From contig NW_021167082.1 in the NCBI RefSeq assembly GCF_003711515.1, positions 222,594 to 286,593 of the forward strand: a stretch of 64,000 bases of DNA, read 5' to 3'. The stretch's first letter is position 1. Every line of letters begins with the position of its first letter. Below are positions 1-11,000 of this stretch, piece after piece. Position numbers and translations under genes: made by a program. Below the pieces are notes generated by a model. The model worked only from the letters and a program-made list of their open reading frames with translations. It was not told the DNA's origin and made no database searches. Source of the DNA: Sodiomyces alkalinus F11. Taxonomy: Eukaryota; Ascomycota; Sordariomycetes; Glomerellales; Plectosphaerellaceae.

Positions 1-827
1 TGGCGAGGCGGCTGCGGCGAAGGTTGTTTCCGACGCACCTCTTCCACGGGCCGCGCCAGGTCACCCAGGAAGTCATCGTCGTCGTCGAGTTGTCGTTGCG
101 GGGCTGGCGCGGGGGAGGGCCCTTTGGCCTTCAGCTGATTTAGACCGAAAGGGTCGTCGTCATCGTCTCCGAGCCCTGAGGTCAGCTGCGTCTGCGAAGG
201 TTGCTTCTGACCCCCCCAGGCGCTCGGATCGCTAAGGTCCAGCACGGGGTCGACGGAAGGAGAGGGCTTCTTCTCGGGAGGCGGTGGGTAGTAGCTGGCA
301 TTGTCGACTTTTGTGTCGGCATTGAAGGCCGCGAAGAGATCATCGTCGTCGTCGGCCACTTGCCTCCCATTCCCGTTCTGCCCGGACGACATCGACATGG
401 CTGGGGAGGCAGTCCGCGTCGCCGACCGTGACCCGAGCGTGTCCCAAAACTGCCCACCCCCAAATTGGCTCTCCATTTGTTTCTTTTTCTCCTCCTCCCT
501 CTTCCTCTTCTCGGCCTCGAGGCGCTCTTGTTGTTCACGCAAGCTCAGTTTCGCATTGGACTTGGTTGCTGGGCCGAAATTCAACAGGTTGCTGAAGCTG
601 TCTGTGGTAGTCGTAGGAGGCTTCGCGCCCGTTGCCGGGGGAGCTGCAGGCTTGGACTGGGAGTGTTGCATGGGTATCGGCGTGTTACGGGCAGACGGCA
701 GAGGAGAAGGTGTCTGTCTCTGTTGCATCGATCCGAAGTAGTTGGCTCCGGAAGGGATCGAAGGTGCTTTGGTGGTTGGTTTGTTGCTCGTAGACGACGA
801 CCAGTCCAGCCCTGAAAGGTCGTCCAT
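1..827 (-). CDS. Auxilin-like protein (Swa2/Ucp7 type), N-terminal part, cut by window edge
   Basis: The frame from the ATG at 827 is open for 275 codons to the window edge, so the C-terminal UBA, TPR and J domains expected for this family would lie outside. Visible: start MDDLSGLDWS; a charged Glu/Lys/Arg helix at about residues 97-117 (likely coiled coil); acidic runs followed by short hydrophobic motifs, with DDLFAAF near 161, DPFGL at 225-229 (DPF is a known adaptor-binding tripeptide) and DDFLGDLARP near 251; and a VLDLSD segment near 195 resembling a clathrin box. In the family this protein binds clathrin and recruits Hsp70 to uncoat vesicles. The rest is Pro/Ser/Gln-rich and probably disordered. 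Assignment rests on the N-terminal motif pattern alone, because no J domain is in view. The gene is divergent from the Kgd4-like segment. Confidence 0.72.
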   Translation of the reverse strand, partial: MDDLSGLDWSSSTSNKPTTKAPSIPSGANYFGSMQQRQTPSPLPSARNTPIPMQHSQSKPAAPPATGAKPPTTTTDSFSNLLNFGPATKSNAKLSLREQQERLEAEKRKREEEKKKQMESQFGGGQFWDTLGSRSATRTASPAMSMSSGQNGNGRQVADDDDDLFAAFNADTKVDNASYYPPPPEKKPSPSVDPVLDLSDPSAWGGQKQPSQTQLTSGLGDDDDDPFGLNQLKAKGPSPAPAPQRQLDDDDDFLGDLARPVEEVRRKQPSPQPPR

Positions 828-1701
828 GATGAGAGGAGGCGTCGCTAGAGATGATAACACAAAATCATGGGGTTCATAAGCTCATCATTCGTCAGAAGCC
901 GTCAAGTTGGGAAGTATTTCGCAAACTCGCAAACCCTTGATTGTTGTTCGATAACGCGTCAAGGGAGGGAGAGAGGTTTAGTTGGTCACTTCGTTCTGTC
1001 CATCCACAACGTAACGTCGAACGTGAGGTTATCCACACGAGGTACGTACCTAGGTACTGTAGTACTTATCTCTGAAAGCTTCTGGTCTCCACTCGAACGT
1101 CTCTGCTTATGTAAGTTTTTTCTTCTTTTCCTATTCCGGATGATATTTTGTCGTTCTGGATCAGCTTCTCAAGCAGGACCTCCATCTTACTTTAGTAAAG
1201 TCACTTAATTCAAGTTAGCATTCGCCGTGTATGTTGTAACAAAGTACCCTGGACCCAGTTCAAACCCAATCACATCCAGTCGCCAACGTAATCATCGCAC
1301 AGCGATTCGACGGTATGTTTTAAACAGGCGGAGCTCACTGACAGTCTGCAGGGATTTCGCGCCAGCTTCTGTCCATGCCATTCCATGGTATAGTACGCCG
1401 TTATTGATCTTGTGTTCGTTGCCATCGAACACCTTGCAGTTTTGTTAGTTCCGAGCTTCCAGTCCAGACCCGCCAATATCGGCTGGGTGACTTGGGGATC
1501 CAAAGTCATCCCAAATGGCCGGCGAGGTTTGCGGTGAGAGCGGCATAGTGCCTCTATCTCGAGGGATGAGCAGAGCAGGGGCCTGGGTCGCGGGGGTATA
1601 TATAACGAAAGGCTAGGGCAGGAACCCCAGCAGTAAGCTGGTCCCGTAACGGGCCAGCTCAAACAATCTTGCTTGCTCACTGAGGCCCTTCCCTCCCACA
1701 G
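828..1701. other. Intergenic region between divergent genes
   Basis: No coding region was recognised. It should hold the promoter of the auxilin-like gene and whatever promotes the Kgd4-like segment. It contains a GGTACGTACCTAGGTACT cluster near 1039 and a TATA-like run near 1597. No first exon for the Kgd4-like segment could be found here. Confidence 0.5.
1597..1604 (+). promoter_or_regulatory. TATA-like sequence upstream of the Kgd4-like segment
   Basis: A TATATATA run in GC-rich surroundings, about 100 bp before the conserved Kgd4-like exon. Position and composition suit a core promoter, but if it is one, no ATG follows it before the exon, which fits poorly with an intact gene. Confidence 0.25.
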
Positions 1702-1996
1702 CCTCAGTCGACCACTCCCCCAAGCCTCACCCCACCTCCCCCAACGGCGACCTCCCCGCCACGCCTCCTTCAGCAACTACCGCGACCACGTCCAGCAGCA
1801 CGGCCCCCTCCAGAAGTCCATCCGCTCCTCCACCGGCGGCATCGGCGGCTCGGCCGGCGCCCAGCTCGGCGACGTCCAGCCCCCCAAGGGCACCTTCTTC
1901 GACACTTCGGAGCTGCCCGCGAGGTTCCGCCGCGCGCCCATCGAGATGGCCGAGATCGAGGCTGTTGAGTCTGGTGGTGCTGCTGTCTTCGGTTGA
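1702..1996 (+). pseudogene. Kgd4/Ymr31/MRPS36-like 2-oxoglutarate dehydrogenase subunit, frameshifted and lacking exon 1
   Basis: The last 70-odd codons read FSNYRDHVQQHGPL, then a Gly/Ser stretch, then FFDTSELPARFRRAPI and end with a GGAAVFG tail. The ELPARF-x-x-x-PI and SGGA pattern is the signature of Kgd4 (Ymr31, once called a 37S mitoribosomal protein), which anchors E3 to the E1-E2 core of the mitochondrial 2-oxoglutarate dehydrogenase complex. The conserved stretch just before it, SVDHSPKPHP followed by NGDLPAT, is also present but in another frame (codons from 1704 to 1763). The frames join only if one base is missing near 1764-1766, in a C-rich run. An acceptor AG sits at 1700-1701, but no ATG-bearing first exon with the usual basic leader was found upstream. 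Either this is a decayed copy, or a sequencing error has hit a real gene whose first exon I cannot see. Confidence 0.7.
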
Positions 1997-2304
1997 GGTG
2001 TCTCCCCAGCGCTGGGGGAGCACTCTTGAGGGATCATGCGGGTAGCATGGCGAACGAAATGAGCAACATCACGACTTGACACGAACAGCGAGAGGAGACG
2101 GGTCTACGCCTCTTTTTGGCCGGACGATTGTACAGTGACCGGTGGAGGTGGATAGAGGAGCTTCGGGGCACGGTGTACGGAGAGCGACTCATCTCGACCA
2201 GCCAGAACAACCCAGAGGCGTTTTCACGGTTATTGTTAGGGGCGGTCAACTCCCGGGGTTCTCGCCGCCTGCCCGGGGGAACGGAAGGGACCCCAGACTG
2301 GCAA

Positions 2305-2325
2305 TGTCATGTCATGTCATGTCAT
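2305..2325. repeat. TCATG pentanucleotide tandem repeat
   Basis: Four consecutive units of TGTCA/TCATG, a simple tandem array in non-coding DNA. Confidence 0.7.
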
Positions 2326-2578
2326 TAGATAGATCCTCGGCGACCTGTCATCCCTGGCATATACAACCAATCCATCGCGTCAAGTCGTCACAAACGTATT
2401 TCTACGTAACAGCGCCAGGTGAAAAAAGACCGAGGGGAGGTGGGGGGGGCGGTTGGACCTTGGGTGACTTTGGATGGATGGAGATACCCTGTGGGAAGAA
2501 AAGACACAAACTGTATATAGACTTTTACCCTACGAGTATAGAGCCGGACAACAAATAACCACGCTTATCCCAATTTTC

Positions 2579-2594
2579 TGTGTGTGTGTGTGTG
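2579..2594. repeat. TG dinucleotide microsatellite
   Basis: Eight perfect TG units in the intergenic region. Confidence 0.8.
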
Positions 2595-2990
2595 CCTTTG
2601 CCTTGGTCTGGTGTGGGCTGGCGATTGTTGCGCGAAGACATTTTTTCGAGATGTAGATCATCAATTGTATGGGACGGACATGATCCCATAGAGAGACTCG
2701 AGACTAAAGCTCAAGCAAGAACTACGAGCAGAACAGAGCAGAGCCGTTGACAATACACACAGCTCCCCTTGAAGGCCGGTCAGACGTTCATGCCAGTTCG
2801 TAACCGTGGATTGGATCTACTCGTGGGCACGTTAAGAAGATGCGCATATCATCACCATTAAATCGTACTCAGATAGAGTGAACCTCATCGCCGCCTCCTA
2901 TGCCCGTCTCGTTCATGGTATCACAACAGCTTCCAAGAAACCCCCCCTTTCCTCGTAGTCTTTCCACCCGTCCCCTTTCTACCCTTCAAG

Positions 2991-3569
2991 TCATCCTACA
3001 ACTCTCCTCCCCCTCTTCCTATTAGCCTCCCCGCCTCCCGAGCTAAAAAACGTCGCCCCCAAGTCACTGCACCAAAGCCCACCCCTATCGCTGAAAAACA
3101 TCCCGTCCCTGTCACTGCAGAAGAATCCCCCCCGATCACTGCACATGACGCCTCCTCGCGTGGAACATAGCAGTCCTCCGGAGTTAGAGCAGAGGCACCC
3201 GGGCTCGTGGTCGTGGCTGGTCCAGTCTCCGCGACGCTCTTTGAGGTCCCAGTGCATGGGGTCGGTTTTGGGGTAGCCGTCGGGATCGTCGTCGCTGGGT
3301 CTAGCTGGCGTCGCGGCGGCTGCGGTCATGGCTGCGGTTACTGCAGGGCGATAGGCATCCGGTGTAGGCCTGTGAGGACTGTTGTTCGCAGCAGACGCCG
3401 CTCGTGTGTTCCTTCGTGAACCCTCCTCGTAGGCGGGAGGTAGATCCTCTTCCTCTTCGATGGGGATGGTCTGGCGCTGGGACTCGCGGTGGGGTAGGTC
3501 TGGCATCTTGCTTCCTTGCTGGGCGGAGGCACCATCGCTGCGGGGGAGGTTGTGATTGCCTGATACCAT
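2991..3569 (-). CDS. Small PPxY protein with Cys-containing octapeptide repeats, function unknown
   Basis: 192 residues from the ATG at 3569; the open frame extends 20 codons further up but without an ATG. No signal peptide or membrane helix is visible. An acidic segment carries LPPAYEE (PPAY at 44-47), the PPxY type of motif that binds WW domains, for instance of Rsp5/Nedd4 ubiquitin ligases. The middle is Ala/Pro-rich. From about residue 127 to 182 there are seven tandem eight-residue units of the form (C/F)S-(D/N/T)-(R/S)-(G/D)-G and two hydrophobic residues, spacing cysteines eight residues apart, followed by a basic tail RKRGRR. Similar Cys/Gly octad repeats occur in uncharacterised fungal proteins, to my recollection. 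I do not know the function; a ubiquitin-ligase adaptor or substrate role is only an inference from PPxY. No intron is needed. Confidence 0.65.
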   Translation of the reverse strand: MVSGNHNLPRSDGASAQQGSKMPDLPHRESQRQTIPIEEEEDLPPAYEEGSRRNTRAASAANNSPHRPTPDAYRPAVTAAMTAAAATPARPSDDDPDGYPKTDPMHWDLKERRGDWTSHDHEPGCLCSNSGGLLCSTRGGVMCSDRGGFFCSDRDGMFFSDRGGLWCSDLGATFFSSGGGEANRKRGRRVVG

Positions 3570-4343
3570 TGTCGCTGAGGTTCGTGGACTACTTTTGAGC
3601 AGGAGCTGGGGAAGCGTATAAGAGACCAAGAGAGGCGGACGAAGAGGGGGGCTGAGAACCCTTCCGGGTACAGGCTCCGTAGCGGGCTGTGTGGTTGATG
3701 TTGTTGACTGTTTGTAGCGATTCTCTAGACCGTTGAAAGAAACCCTTGTTTTTGATCAAGTCATGAACTTTATGGCTGGGTGAATGCGACTGTGAAGTTG
3801 TCGTAAGCTGCTTCCGCGTTCCAAGCCCAGATGCAAGGTCTCATTGGTTGGCGGTTACCTTGGCCGAGATGGTCAGCGCCGTAATCACGGACCAATGTCG
3901 TTGCGACCGAGGGGTAGGGTGACGGGTTTGCACGTGATTCTTCCGCCAATTTGTAGCCACATTCGACACTGGACACTGACATAAGGTATTCGTGACTCTT
4001 CAGGATTCTTTTTTTGACTGTGATCGATATCTAGGACGGCGGCGATTCCCATCCGTATATCGCGAGGCGGCTGAGCGAGTTAATCGGCGTTCACGCTATT
4101 AGTTCGCTTATGATAGCAGGAGATAAGAGGGGCGCAGTTAAGGTAATATAATGCGTGGGCTGGGCGCAGCTTCATCAAGTACATTTAAAGGATCAGGGAC
4201 ACACGGATATACCGTGAGGTACAGCGAGGTTCGGAATTAGTAACCTTCAGCCAGGTACCCAGCCCGGCGCCGGGAGGCTGGCGTGTGAAAACACAAGATC
4301 AACCTAGCATAATTACGTAAGGAGATTGCGTTAACTAAAGAGC
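3570..4343. other. Intergenic region and left border of the transposon block
   Basis: Upstream region of the octapeptide-repeat gene. No coding sequence was recognised. Base composition shifts from about 4.05 kb towards the TA-rich, CA/TG-poor sequence seen in the elements to the right. Confidence 0.4.
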
Positions 4344-4354
4344 TAGAGTAGATG
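4344..4354. repeat. Left target-site duplication of the MULE/MITE-like element
   Basis: TAGAGTAGATG here matches TAGAGTAGATA at 4784-4794. Ten bases are identical, and the eleventh differs by a G-to-A change of the kind RIP makes. Confidence 0.7.
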
Positions 4355-4783
4355 AGTGCCGGTCCTCCGCCCCCCCCCTATTCGGTCCTCCGGGTACACT
4401 TAACCTCTTTCTGGATTAAAAATCCACTATATCTACACCACCTACCCGAAAATAAGTGGGCTTCCTATGTCTCTTAAAGTACACGTGTACTTCTATATTA
4501 TTAGAACGTAATAACGTGTTATAGAAGGGTTAGGGCTAAGGCTCCTTTACCGTGGGGGCCTTCTTTATAAAGGCCTTCGTAAAGGCCTTTTTCGTGGAGG
4601 CCTTCTTCGTAGAGGCCTTTATGTTATTATACGCGTTCTGTTTACCTAAGTATACTTATACTAGGGTACTTAGAAAGCCCACTTATTTTCGGGTAGGTAG
4701 TAGAGATATAGTGGATTTTTAATCTAGAAAGAGCTTAAGTGTACCCGGAGGACCGAATAGAGGGGGGGCAGAGAACCGGCACT
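4355..4783. mobile_element. MULE/MITE-like DNA transposon remnant with long terminal inverted repeats
   Basis: The ends are inverted repeats of about 109 bp (4355-4463 and 4675-4783), both starting AGTGCCGGT and both containing TTCGGTCCTCCGGGTACACT and ACCTACCCGAAAATAAGTGG. The few mismatches are mostly C/T or G/A. The flanks carry a 10-11-bp direct repeat, the size typical of Mutator-like elements. The 211-bp core has no coding capacity and contains several copies of a GGCCTT-rich unit around 4555-4620. Long inverted repeats, short length and lack of a transposase make it a non-autonomous (MITE) derivative or a deleted copy. Strand is undefined. Confidence 0.8.
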
Positions 4784-4794
4784 TAGAGTAGATA
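4784..4794. repeat. Right target-site duplication of the MULE/MITE-like element
   Basis: Direct repeat of 4344-4354, immediately outside the right inverted repeat. Confidence 0.7.
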
Positions 4795-4836
4795 TCTAGT
4801 CTAGGCGATACGGGCTAGGGTACTTAAGCAGAACGG

Positions 4837-4841
4837 TTTCC
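4837..4841. repeat. Target-site duplication TTTCC, left copy
   Basis: Identical to the five bases after the right LTR of the outer retrotransposon (16063-16067). Five-base duplications are typical of LTR element integration. Confidence 0.8.
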
Positions 4842-5115
4842 TATCGCACGTTAAAAGGCACTTAGATAATTAACTTAGTAGAGCAGAAATCTTGTGTGTG
4901 TGTATTATATTAAGTTATATCTATATAAGTCTTTTATACCCTTAATTTAGGTGGTAAAGACTCTGTTATGGGTACTATATTATTTGGATCCTATCCGGTC
5001 TTTTCCGGTATCCGCCCCTATTATATCCTAATACCCGAGGTCCGAAGCCCTTAGTTAGGGAGTAGATCCCCCCTGGATCCCCTATAGACCACGTCGTAGT
5101 CCTGCCTATACGACA
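4842..5115 (-). repeat. Outer copia element, LTR (left, 3' LTR in element orientation)
   Basis: 274 bp, matching 15787-16062 nearly base for base apart from transitions. It still holds a TGTGTGTGTG run where the other LTR has TATATATATA. Confidence 0.88.
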
Positions 5116-5279
5116 TACCCCCTTAGTTAAGGTGGGTCTTCCTAGGTTAACTAACTAATCAGAGGCTTCGGTTTAAACTAAACACTCTTAACTTTTCTAT
5201 CGTAAAATTAATAGTCTAGGGAAAAACGCCCTTATAAAAGGGATCTAAATCCGCCCTATTTAACCGTTTAATTTAATTC

Positions 5280-6913
5280 TATCTTAATTAGTTCCTCGAT
5301 CCTGATTAGCCGGATCCGCTTAATCGGATCTATATCCATCGGATCTGCTATATCCTCGAAGGCCTTTATAGTCGCTATAGCCGTGGCTTTAGCGCGTTTA
5401 ATCTCTTTATATAACCGTTTAGACTACTCGATACGATCCTTTTAATCCGTTAAATTAAGCTATTACTATAGTCTTTTAATCCCCGCCTCCGGTAATGCCT
5501 TTATTAAACTGTCCGTGATTATCTCCGTCGTGTTAACGTATATAACCTTAAAGAGACCTTATTATACTAATTAGCGCGCCTATTAGTTATATATATCGAC
5601 GTGCCGTAGCCTTATCTGCAGGCGTTATACCTTCTTATTAACGAGGTTAATAGTCTACTAATTATCGTAGTATAGCTATAGCTATTATTAATCTAACCGA
5701 AGCTCTAAATCTCTTAATATCCGGCTAACGAATAACGTCTCTTTAGCGGCCTCTATAAGAGCGAGTAGTTCCGATTCTGTTAACGACGTCGTGACCGTTA
5801 GTTACTTACCCGCCTTCTAGTTAATAGTGCTACCGAAAAGCTTTATCGTATATCCTTATGAACTCTTACGGTCTGGATTATCCCCGAAGGACGCGTCGCT
5901 TACGGTTAGGAAGAGTCTATCCCCACCGAATTCTAGGTAGTAGTGCCTCGTATAGTATAAGAATAGTAGCACTTATTAAGCCCTCTTAAGGTGATGAGAG
6001 GAGGGGTTAACGTTATATTAGGAAAGCTTCGAATAGGCGAACGCGATATCGGGTCTTATTATAATAGGGGTATACAGAATAGAACCGATTATACCCTAGT
6101 ACCAGCGGACCTCGGGAATCAACGCGCGCATGCTATCGTGTAGTATTAACGGCTTTATAGATAATAGGACCTTTAGTGGTTTTCAGTAGAGTATATCTAC
6201 GTAGTATTTAACCGCGATCTTCTCTACGTAGGAGGATTATAATAGCTATAACCTACGGGTGGCCCTATCCCTTAGGACCTTAATTCCCAGGAACTAACGG
6301 ATTTCTTTAACTCTTAATAACCTATAGCTTCGCTTAAGAGTGGCCTGGAGGTTATCGGCGTTAGTTTTACGATCTTTATGGTATATAAGTCCGATATCGT
6401 TAACGTAGAAAAATAGGATTAAACCGTCGCGGAATATAATATAGGAGTTATTAGGTATAGCCGTGAATCCTATCTTCTATAGCGTGCCGCTGAATTCCTC
6501 TTACTATAATAGTAGCGATACCCTTAGACTGAAGAGGGCTTTCCGTAATAATAGGACCTTACCTAATACCTTATAGCCTTACGGTATCTTTATAAATACC
6601 TCTTCTTTAAGGCTAGTATTAACGAACGCGTTAACGGTATTAGACTGCCTTATCTCTAGATTAAATCGGGCGGCGATCGCTATTAGTATACGGAAGAACC
6701 GCGATACTAGCGTGGCGGCGTAGTTATCTTTAGTCTTTAACTGTTTTTATTAATCCCCTTATACTATAAGGCGTGCCTTACACTTAAAGAGGGTGCCTTC
6801 CTTATTAAATTTATAGGTGTATACCTATCTATAGGCGAGGACTTATTTCTTATTAGCCTAATTACCGCGGACCTCCTACTAGCAGCCTATTTATCGGTGC
6901 CGCTTAAAGTATT
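5280..6913 (-). pseudogene. Decayed copia reverse transcriptase-RNase H region
   Basis: On the minus strand a frame around 6350-6425 reads RDGLILFFYVNDIGLIYHKD. This is the copia reverse transcriptase active-site block, usually YVDD with an aromatic lead, here YVND; the Asn fits a D-to-N change of the RIP type. The rest of the region shows patchy coding-like frames with many TAA/TAG stops, running down towards the left LTR where RNase H is expected. It is cut from the integrase part by the nested element. Confidence 0.75.
6909..6913. repeat. Candidate target-site duplication GTATT of the inner element, left copy
   Basis: GTATT before the inner left LTR matches GTATT at 11753-11757 after the right LTR. 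GTATT also precedes the right LTR by chance or by homology, so the exact boundary is slightly uncertain. Confidence 0.55.
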
Positions 6914-7273
6914 TAATACGCCCTAGATTCCACCGGGAACACCAGGGTATACCACAGGGTACCCTAGCGATACTATAGCATAAGCTATAGCACCCACGGA
7001 GTACGCTATAGGTATCTTTAGGGTATACTATAGCTTCCCTAGGGTATAATTAGTGAATACCGGGGAATCCCCCGGGTTCCTATACGTAGGAGCCGAGGAT
7101 TCTACGGGGTTTACCCGTGGAATACTTAAGTCCCAGGAGCGCACCCCTTTAGCTTAGAGAAGATATCTTTATTATACCGTATTTTCTATACCTAAAGGTC
7201 ACCCCTCGAGAAAAGCCTAGCTTATAGGTCCTATAGTACTGGCTAGCCAGGGATTTACCGGTCAGGTATATTA
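6914..7273 (+). repeat. Inner element 5' LTR
   Basis: 360 bp, matching 11393-11752. Shared blocks include ACTATAGCTTCCCTAGGGTA and GATATCTTTATTA; differences are nearly all transitions. Confidence 0.85.
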
Positions 7274-9439
7274 AATAGTAGTAACTAAGCTTTTAGGTAA
7301 GGTTCGCGTACCGCCGCCCGGCGTAGACTACGTATACTAAAACTAAATTGGCACGTAGTATACTAGCGGTCGCTATCGCGAACTATGTATACTAAGACTA
7401 AACAGGTATATAGTTTACTAGCGAATACTAGCGTGCCAGGTATAGCCGCCCTCGAAGGCGCGAACTTTATATACTAAGACTAAATATATATAAGGCGCGC
7501 TAGGCGAAGACGCCTCCCCTTTAATAGGTTTAGGCGTGGAGTAATAAAGGGAACCACCGTTAAGCGTAGAAATACCAACTATACTAATCTATACTAGCCG
7601 TGGAACCCGAGCTTTAACACCGCGATAACCTTCCTAATAATTACTAGCTAGTGTAGACGATCTTACTAACCTACACCGATACTAACCGTTCTTAACGATC
7701 GCTAAAGGGCGCAGGATAGCGACTATTCTATTCTATACACTAACCTTTATCGTGGTACTAAGCTACTTAACTAATTTCCCCCCTCCCCCCTTTTTTTTCC
7801 TTTTTCCCGCGGAGTATAAGGGGAGCCAGCCTCCCCTTACCGTAATCTTCCCTTTACCCGTATTTCGCAGAGAACGTTTTCCTCCTATTACGGGCTCGCT
7901 AACTAAAATAGCTAAACGTGCCGAGAATATCTAAGGCTAGCGGCGTAATAACCCTAAAAGGAAAGGCGTAGAACCGGTATCCGTGCGAGAGGCTATATAT
8001 CCTAAGGCTTAGGGGGTATATCCTAGTCTTTATTAGATTTACCTAAGGCCCCTTAGTTATCCTCCCTATTAAAGGGAGAGCTTCCCCTTATTCCACTAGC
8101 CTTTATCGGGTTTACCTAAGGTTCCCTTAGCTTTCCTCCCTATTAGGGGAGGGCCTCCCTATAGCAGACTCGCCTTTAACCGTAACTAACGCTAAGGCCA
8201 CCCTCCGTCTACGGGCTATAGTAAGTATACTGCCGTGTCTATTATTTCCAACTAGGACCCTATCTCGAACTTCGGAATAATGCCGTAGAAGGCCGTAGCA
8301 CCCCGGACGGCTAAACGGCTAAATAGCCGGTTAAAGCGGAAAAACTAAATAGCAGAGATCTCTATTAGTATATTCCTTACCGAGAACCTAAAAGTCTTAT
8401 AGATAAGGACTATTATTTAGCCGTAGTTTACTTTACCCACGACTTATAGTATAACCTATACGAGTATCGCGGTTTACTATTAGTTCCTTATATCCGCCCG
8501 TAGTATACTGCTATATAGTTATTCTATATCGTGGTTTGCTATCTCCCCTAAACGTATCTCCGTCGTTTTATAATATATACTCCTTTTCTTTCTCTTTTTT
8601 CCCTTCTTTCCTTTCCCTTTTTTCCCTTCTTTCCTTTCCCCTCTTTTCTTTCCCTTCTCTCCTTTCCGTTATAAACACTATCGCCGCCCACAGTCACTAA
8701 GTAATCACCGTGCGGCGCTACCGGTTACTATACCCTATTAGATAACGCCCGCGGGATAAATAGCTTACGCCGCCCCGGGTAGATATTTAGGGATATTAGT
8801 TTATAACTAATCGGATACCAGAAGAAGCTATAGAGGCGTAGGAGCTAATTAACGGATTAATATCTTTAAGGTTTAGATAAAAACCTTAGTTAATCTAAGG
8901 ATAGCCTTAAAGAAAACGGTTCTAAGGGTGCTATAGCTAGGAAACGTTAAAGAACCACAGGAAATATAGTGGAACTAGGAGACTACTAAGGCGTTACGAG
9001 GCACGCCGGTAATATAATATAAGATAAATATTATCGCCGCCCTAGGTAATAACCAGAAACGCTAGGGAATACTAGGGAATAGTAGGAATAAAAGGACTAT
9101 AACCTATATATACCTTTTATCCACCGTTATAATAACCACGGTTACCACGGCGTCCTACTAAGCACTAGCGAAATAATATCGCTTATATCCTTAAGTTTTC
9201 CTCCGCTCTCCCTTTTCCCTTACTACGCTCGGAAACCTCTATTTCGCTCTTCTGGTTTACTATTTTCCCTTATCGTATCTTCGTTATTCTATAAGGTATC
9301 CCCTTTCTACCTCCCCCTTTTTCTCCGATTACCTTTATCTCCCTATACCGCCGCGATAATCGTAGAGCACGTAAGTAACCGCGGTATACTTCGCGGTTCT
9401 GTTCTCTAGCTCGTACTAGCCGTTAAAAGATACTAAATA

Positions 9440-11000
9440 CCGTAATACTTTTAAGAAGGCTTTTAAGAACCCTAAAAAAGTAGGATACGGGCTTACTAAA
9501 AAGGGATATTTCCGGGTCGTTACGTTATATAGCGGAGAAGAACGACTTAAGCATAAACTCTCCACCCTACGCACGCGTTTTAGCGTGTGGAAGGAGGCGT
9601 ATAAGGATAAGCTCGCCGTATTCTATCGTTTTATATAGAACTAAGGCTACGATTATCCCGAGACTTAGGACTTAGACCGTATAGTTTTTATTCTAGCCGA
9701 GTATCCTAAGGCGAATTAAAGTGTTACCGAAGGTAAAGCCAGAGATATCATTAGGTAGTATCCCTAGCCTAAGTATATACTAGATATTAATAAGGATATA
9801 GTATTATAGGACTAGCCAGACGCTCCGTTTAAGGAATATATTCTAGTATAAGACCCCGATACTCTCCGTAACTATACGGGTAAATTCGTTAAAACCCCCT
9901 AAACCGCTTATACCACTAATACCGCCGACTCTCCTACCGCTATAACTAGCCCTTATTCGGCTATATTTATTAACCTAAAGGCCGAGGCTAAGGCGGTAAA
10001 TACCGCGGTCGCCTTATCGTCTGCTAATATTCCTTAGCCTAAAACACCTAAGAAACTAGCGAGCGCGGTAGTCCTAGGCTTTATAGTATAGTATATCCAC
10101 GACCACGTATACCTTTTTAAGGTAGTATACGATATAGTTACTATAAAAGCCTAAGGAACTATAGTGTATCCTGACCTCAAGAGGAACCTAGTATAGTACG
10201 CTAAATAAACTAATAGGACTAATAAGCTTATCCGGAAGTTTATCTAAGGGCTACCCACCGAAAAGGGTAAGGAACCCGCTTATAGTATGCCTATAGTCTA
10301 AGAGTTCCTTGCTATAGTTCGTACCGGCGAAAAACCCTTATTTATACTATCTACTAAGCGCTCGGCCCCCGTTAACTCCGCTACTAAGCACCTAACTAAG
10401 CGAGTAATAGGGTCGCCTAATATAGAAAAGGCTATATAAGATATTATTAAGAACTTCGGCACTAAGCTAAGGATTACGGGTATCTAACCCGCGGAGGAAT
10501 ATATTACTAAGGATAAATAGAGTATTACTATTATTCGCTAGCGTGAACACGCTATCTACCTCCTAATCCCGGTGGTAAACTTCCTCCTCGCCTAGCTAAA
10601 AGATAGGCTTACTAGCGATATTATATAAAACGCGGCGGACCTACCGCTACTACTTATAATATAGCGTATAGGAAGAATAATAGCCGTCACGCCGCTCTCC
10701 TCCGATAACTAATTAACTAAGGCCCACCGGGATACCCTAGTAAACTTACTTACCTCCGATTAAGATAAGGCTATCGCTATTATCCGCTACTATATAGCCC
10801 TAGAAACTATATAGTCCGGTCGCTTAACTATTAGCCTAAAGATAATATTCGCCGCTAGTCGCGCGGAAGTTAAAGTATAAGCCGCCGAAATTACCTTAGA
10901 TAAGGCCGCGCTAGTTCTATAAACACCGCTAACGTAATAGGGAATCCTAATAGATATTCCTAAGCCTACTATTAATAAGGATAAGATTACTATACTCGAG
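9440..11000 (+). pseudogene. Decayed coding frame of the inner LTR element
   Basis: From about 9480 the plus frame reads GYGLTKKGYFRVVTLYSGEE and continues with coding-like Lys/Arg-rich sequence, for example FSVWKEAYKDKLAVFYRF. It is interrupted only by TAA and TAG codons that stand where Gln or Trp codons are likely. The pattern continues with interruptions to about 11.0 kb. No zinc knuckle, protease, reverse transcriptase or integrase motif was recognised, so a gag-like protein is a guess. Confidence 0.55.

Larger units (their letters stand above)
1997..2990. other. Intergenic region with short tandem repeats
   Basis: This lies between the Kgd4-like segment and the octapeptide-repeat gene, which converge here. 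It holds a run of TCATG units near 2305-2325 and a TG microsatellite at 2579-2594. Open frames are short, start at TTG/GTG/CTG or overlap on both strands, and none looks like a protein. Confidence 0.5.

Noticed and set aside
7752..7934. 60-codon frame inside the nested LTR element
   Set aside because: It starts at a non-ATG or chance codon in RIP-scarred DNA, and it has no similarity to element proteins.
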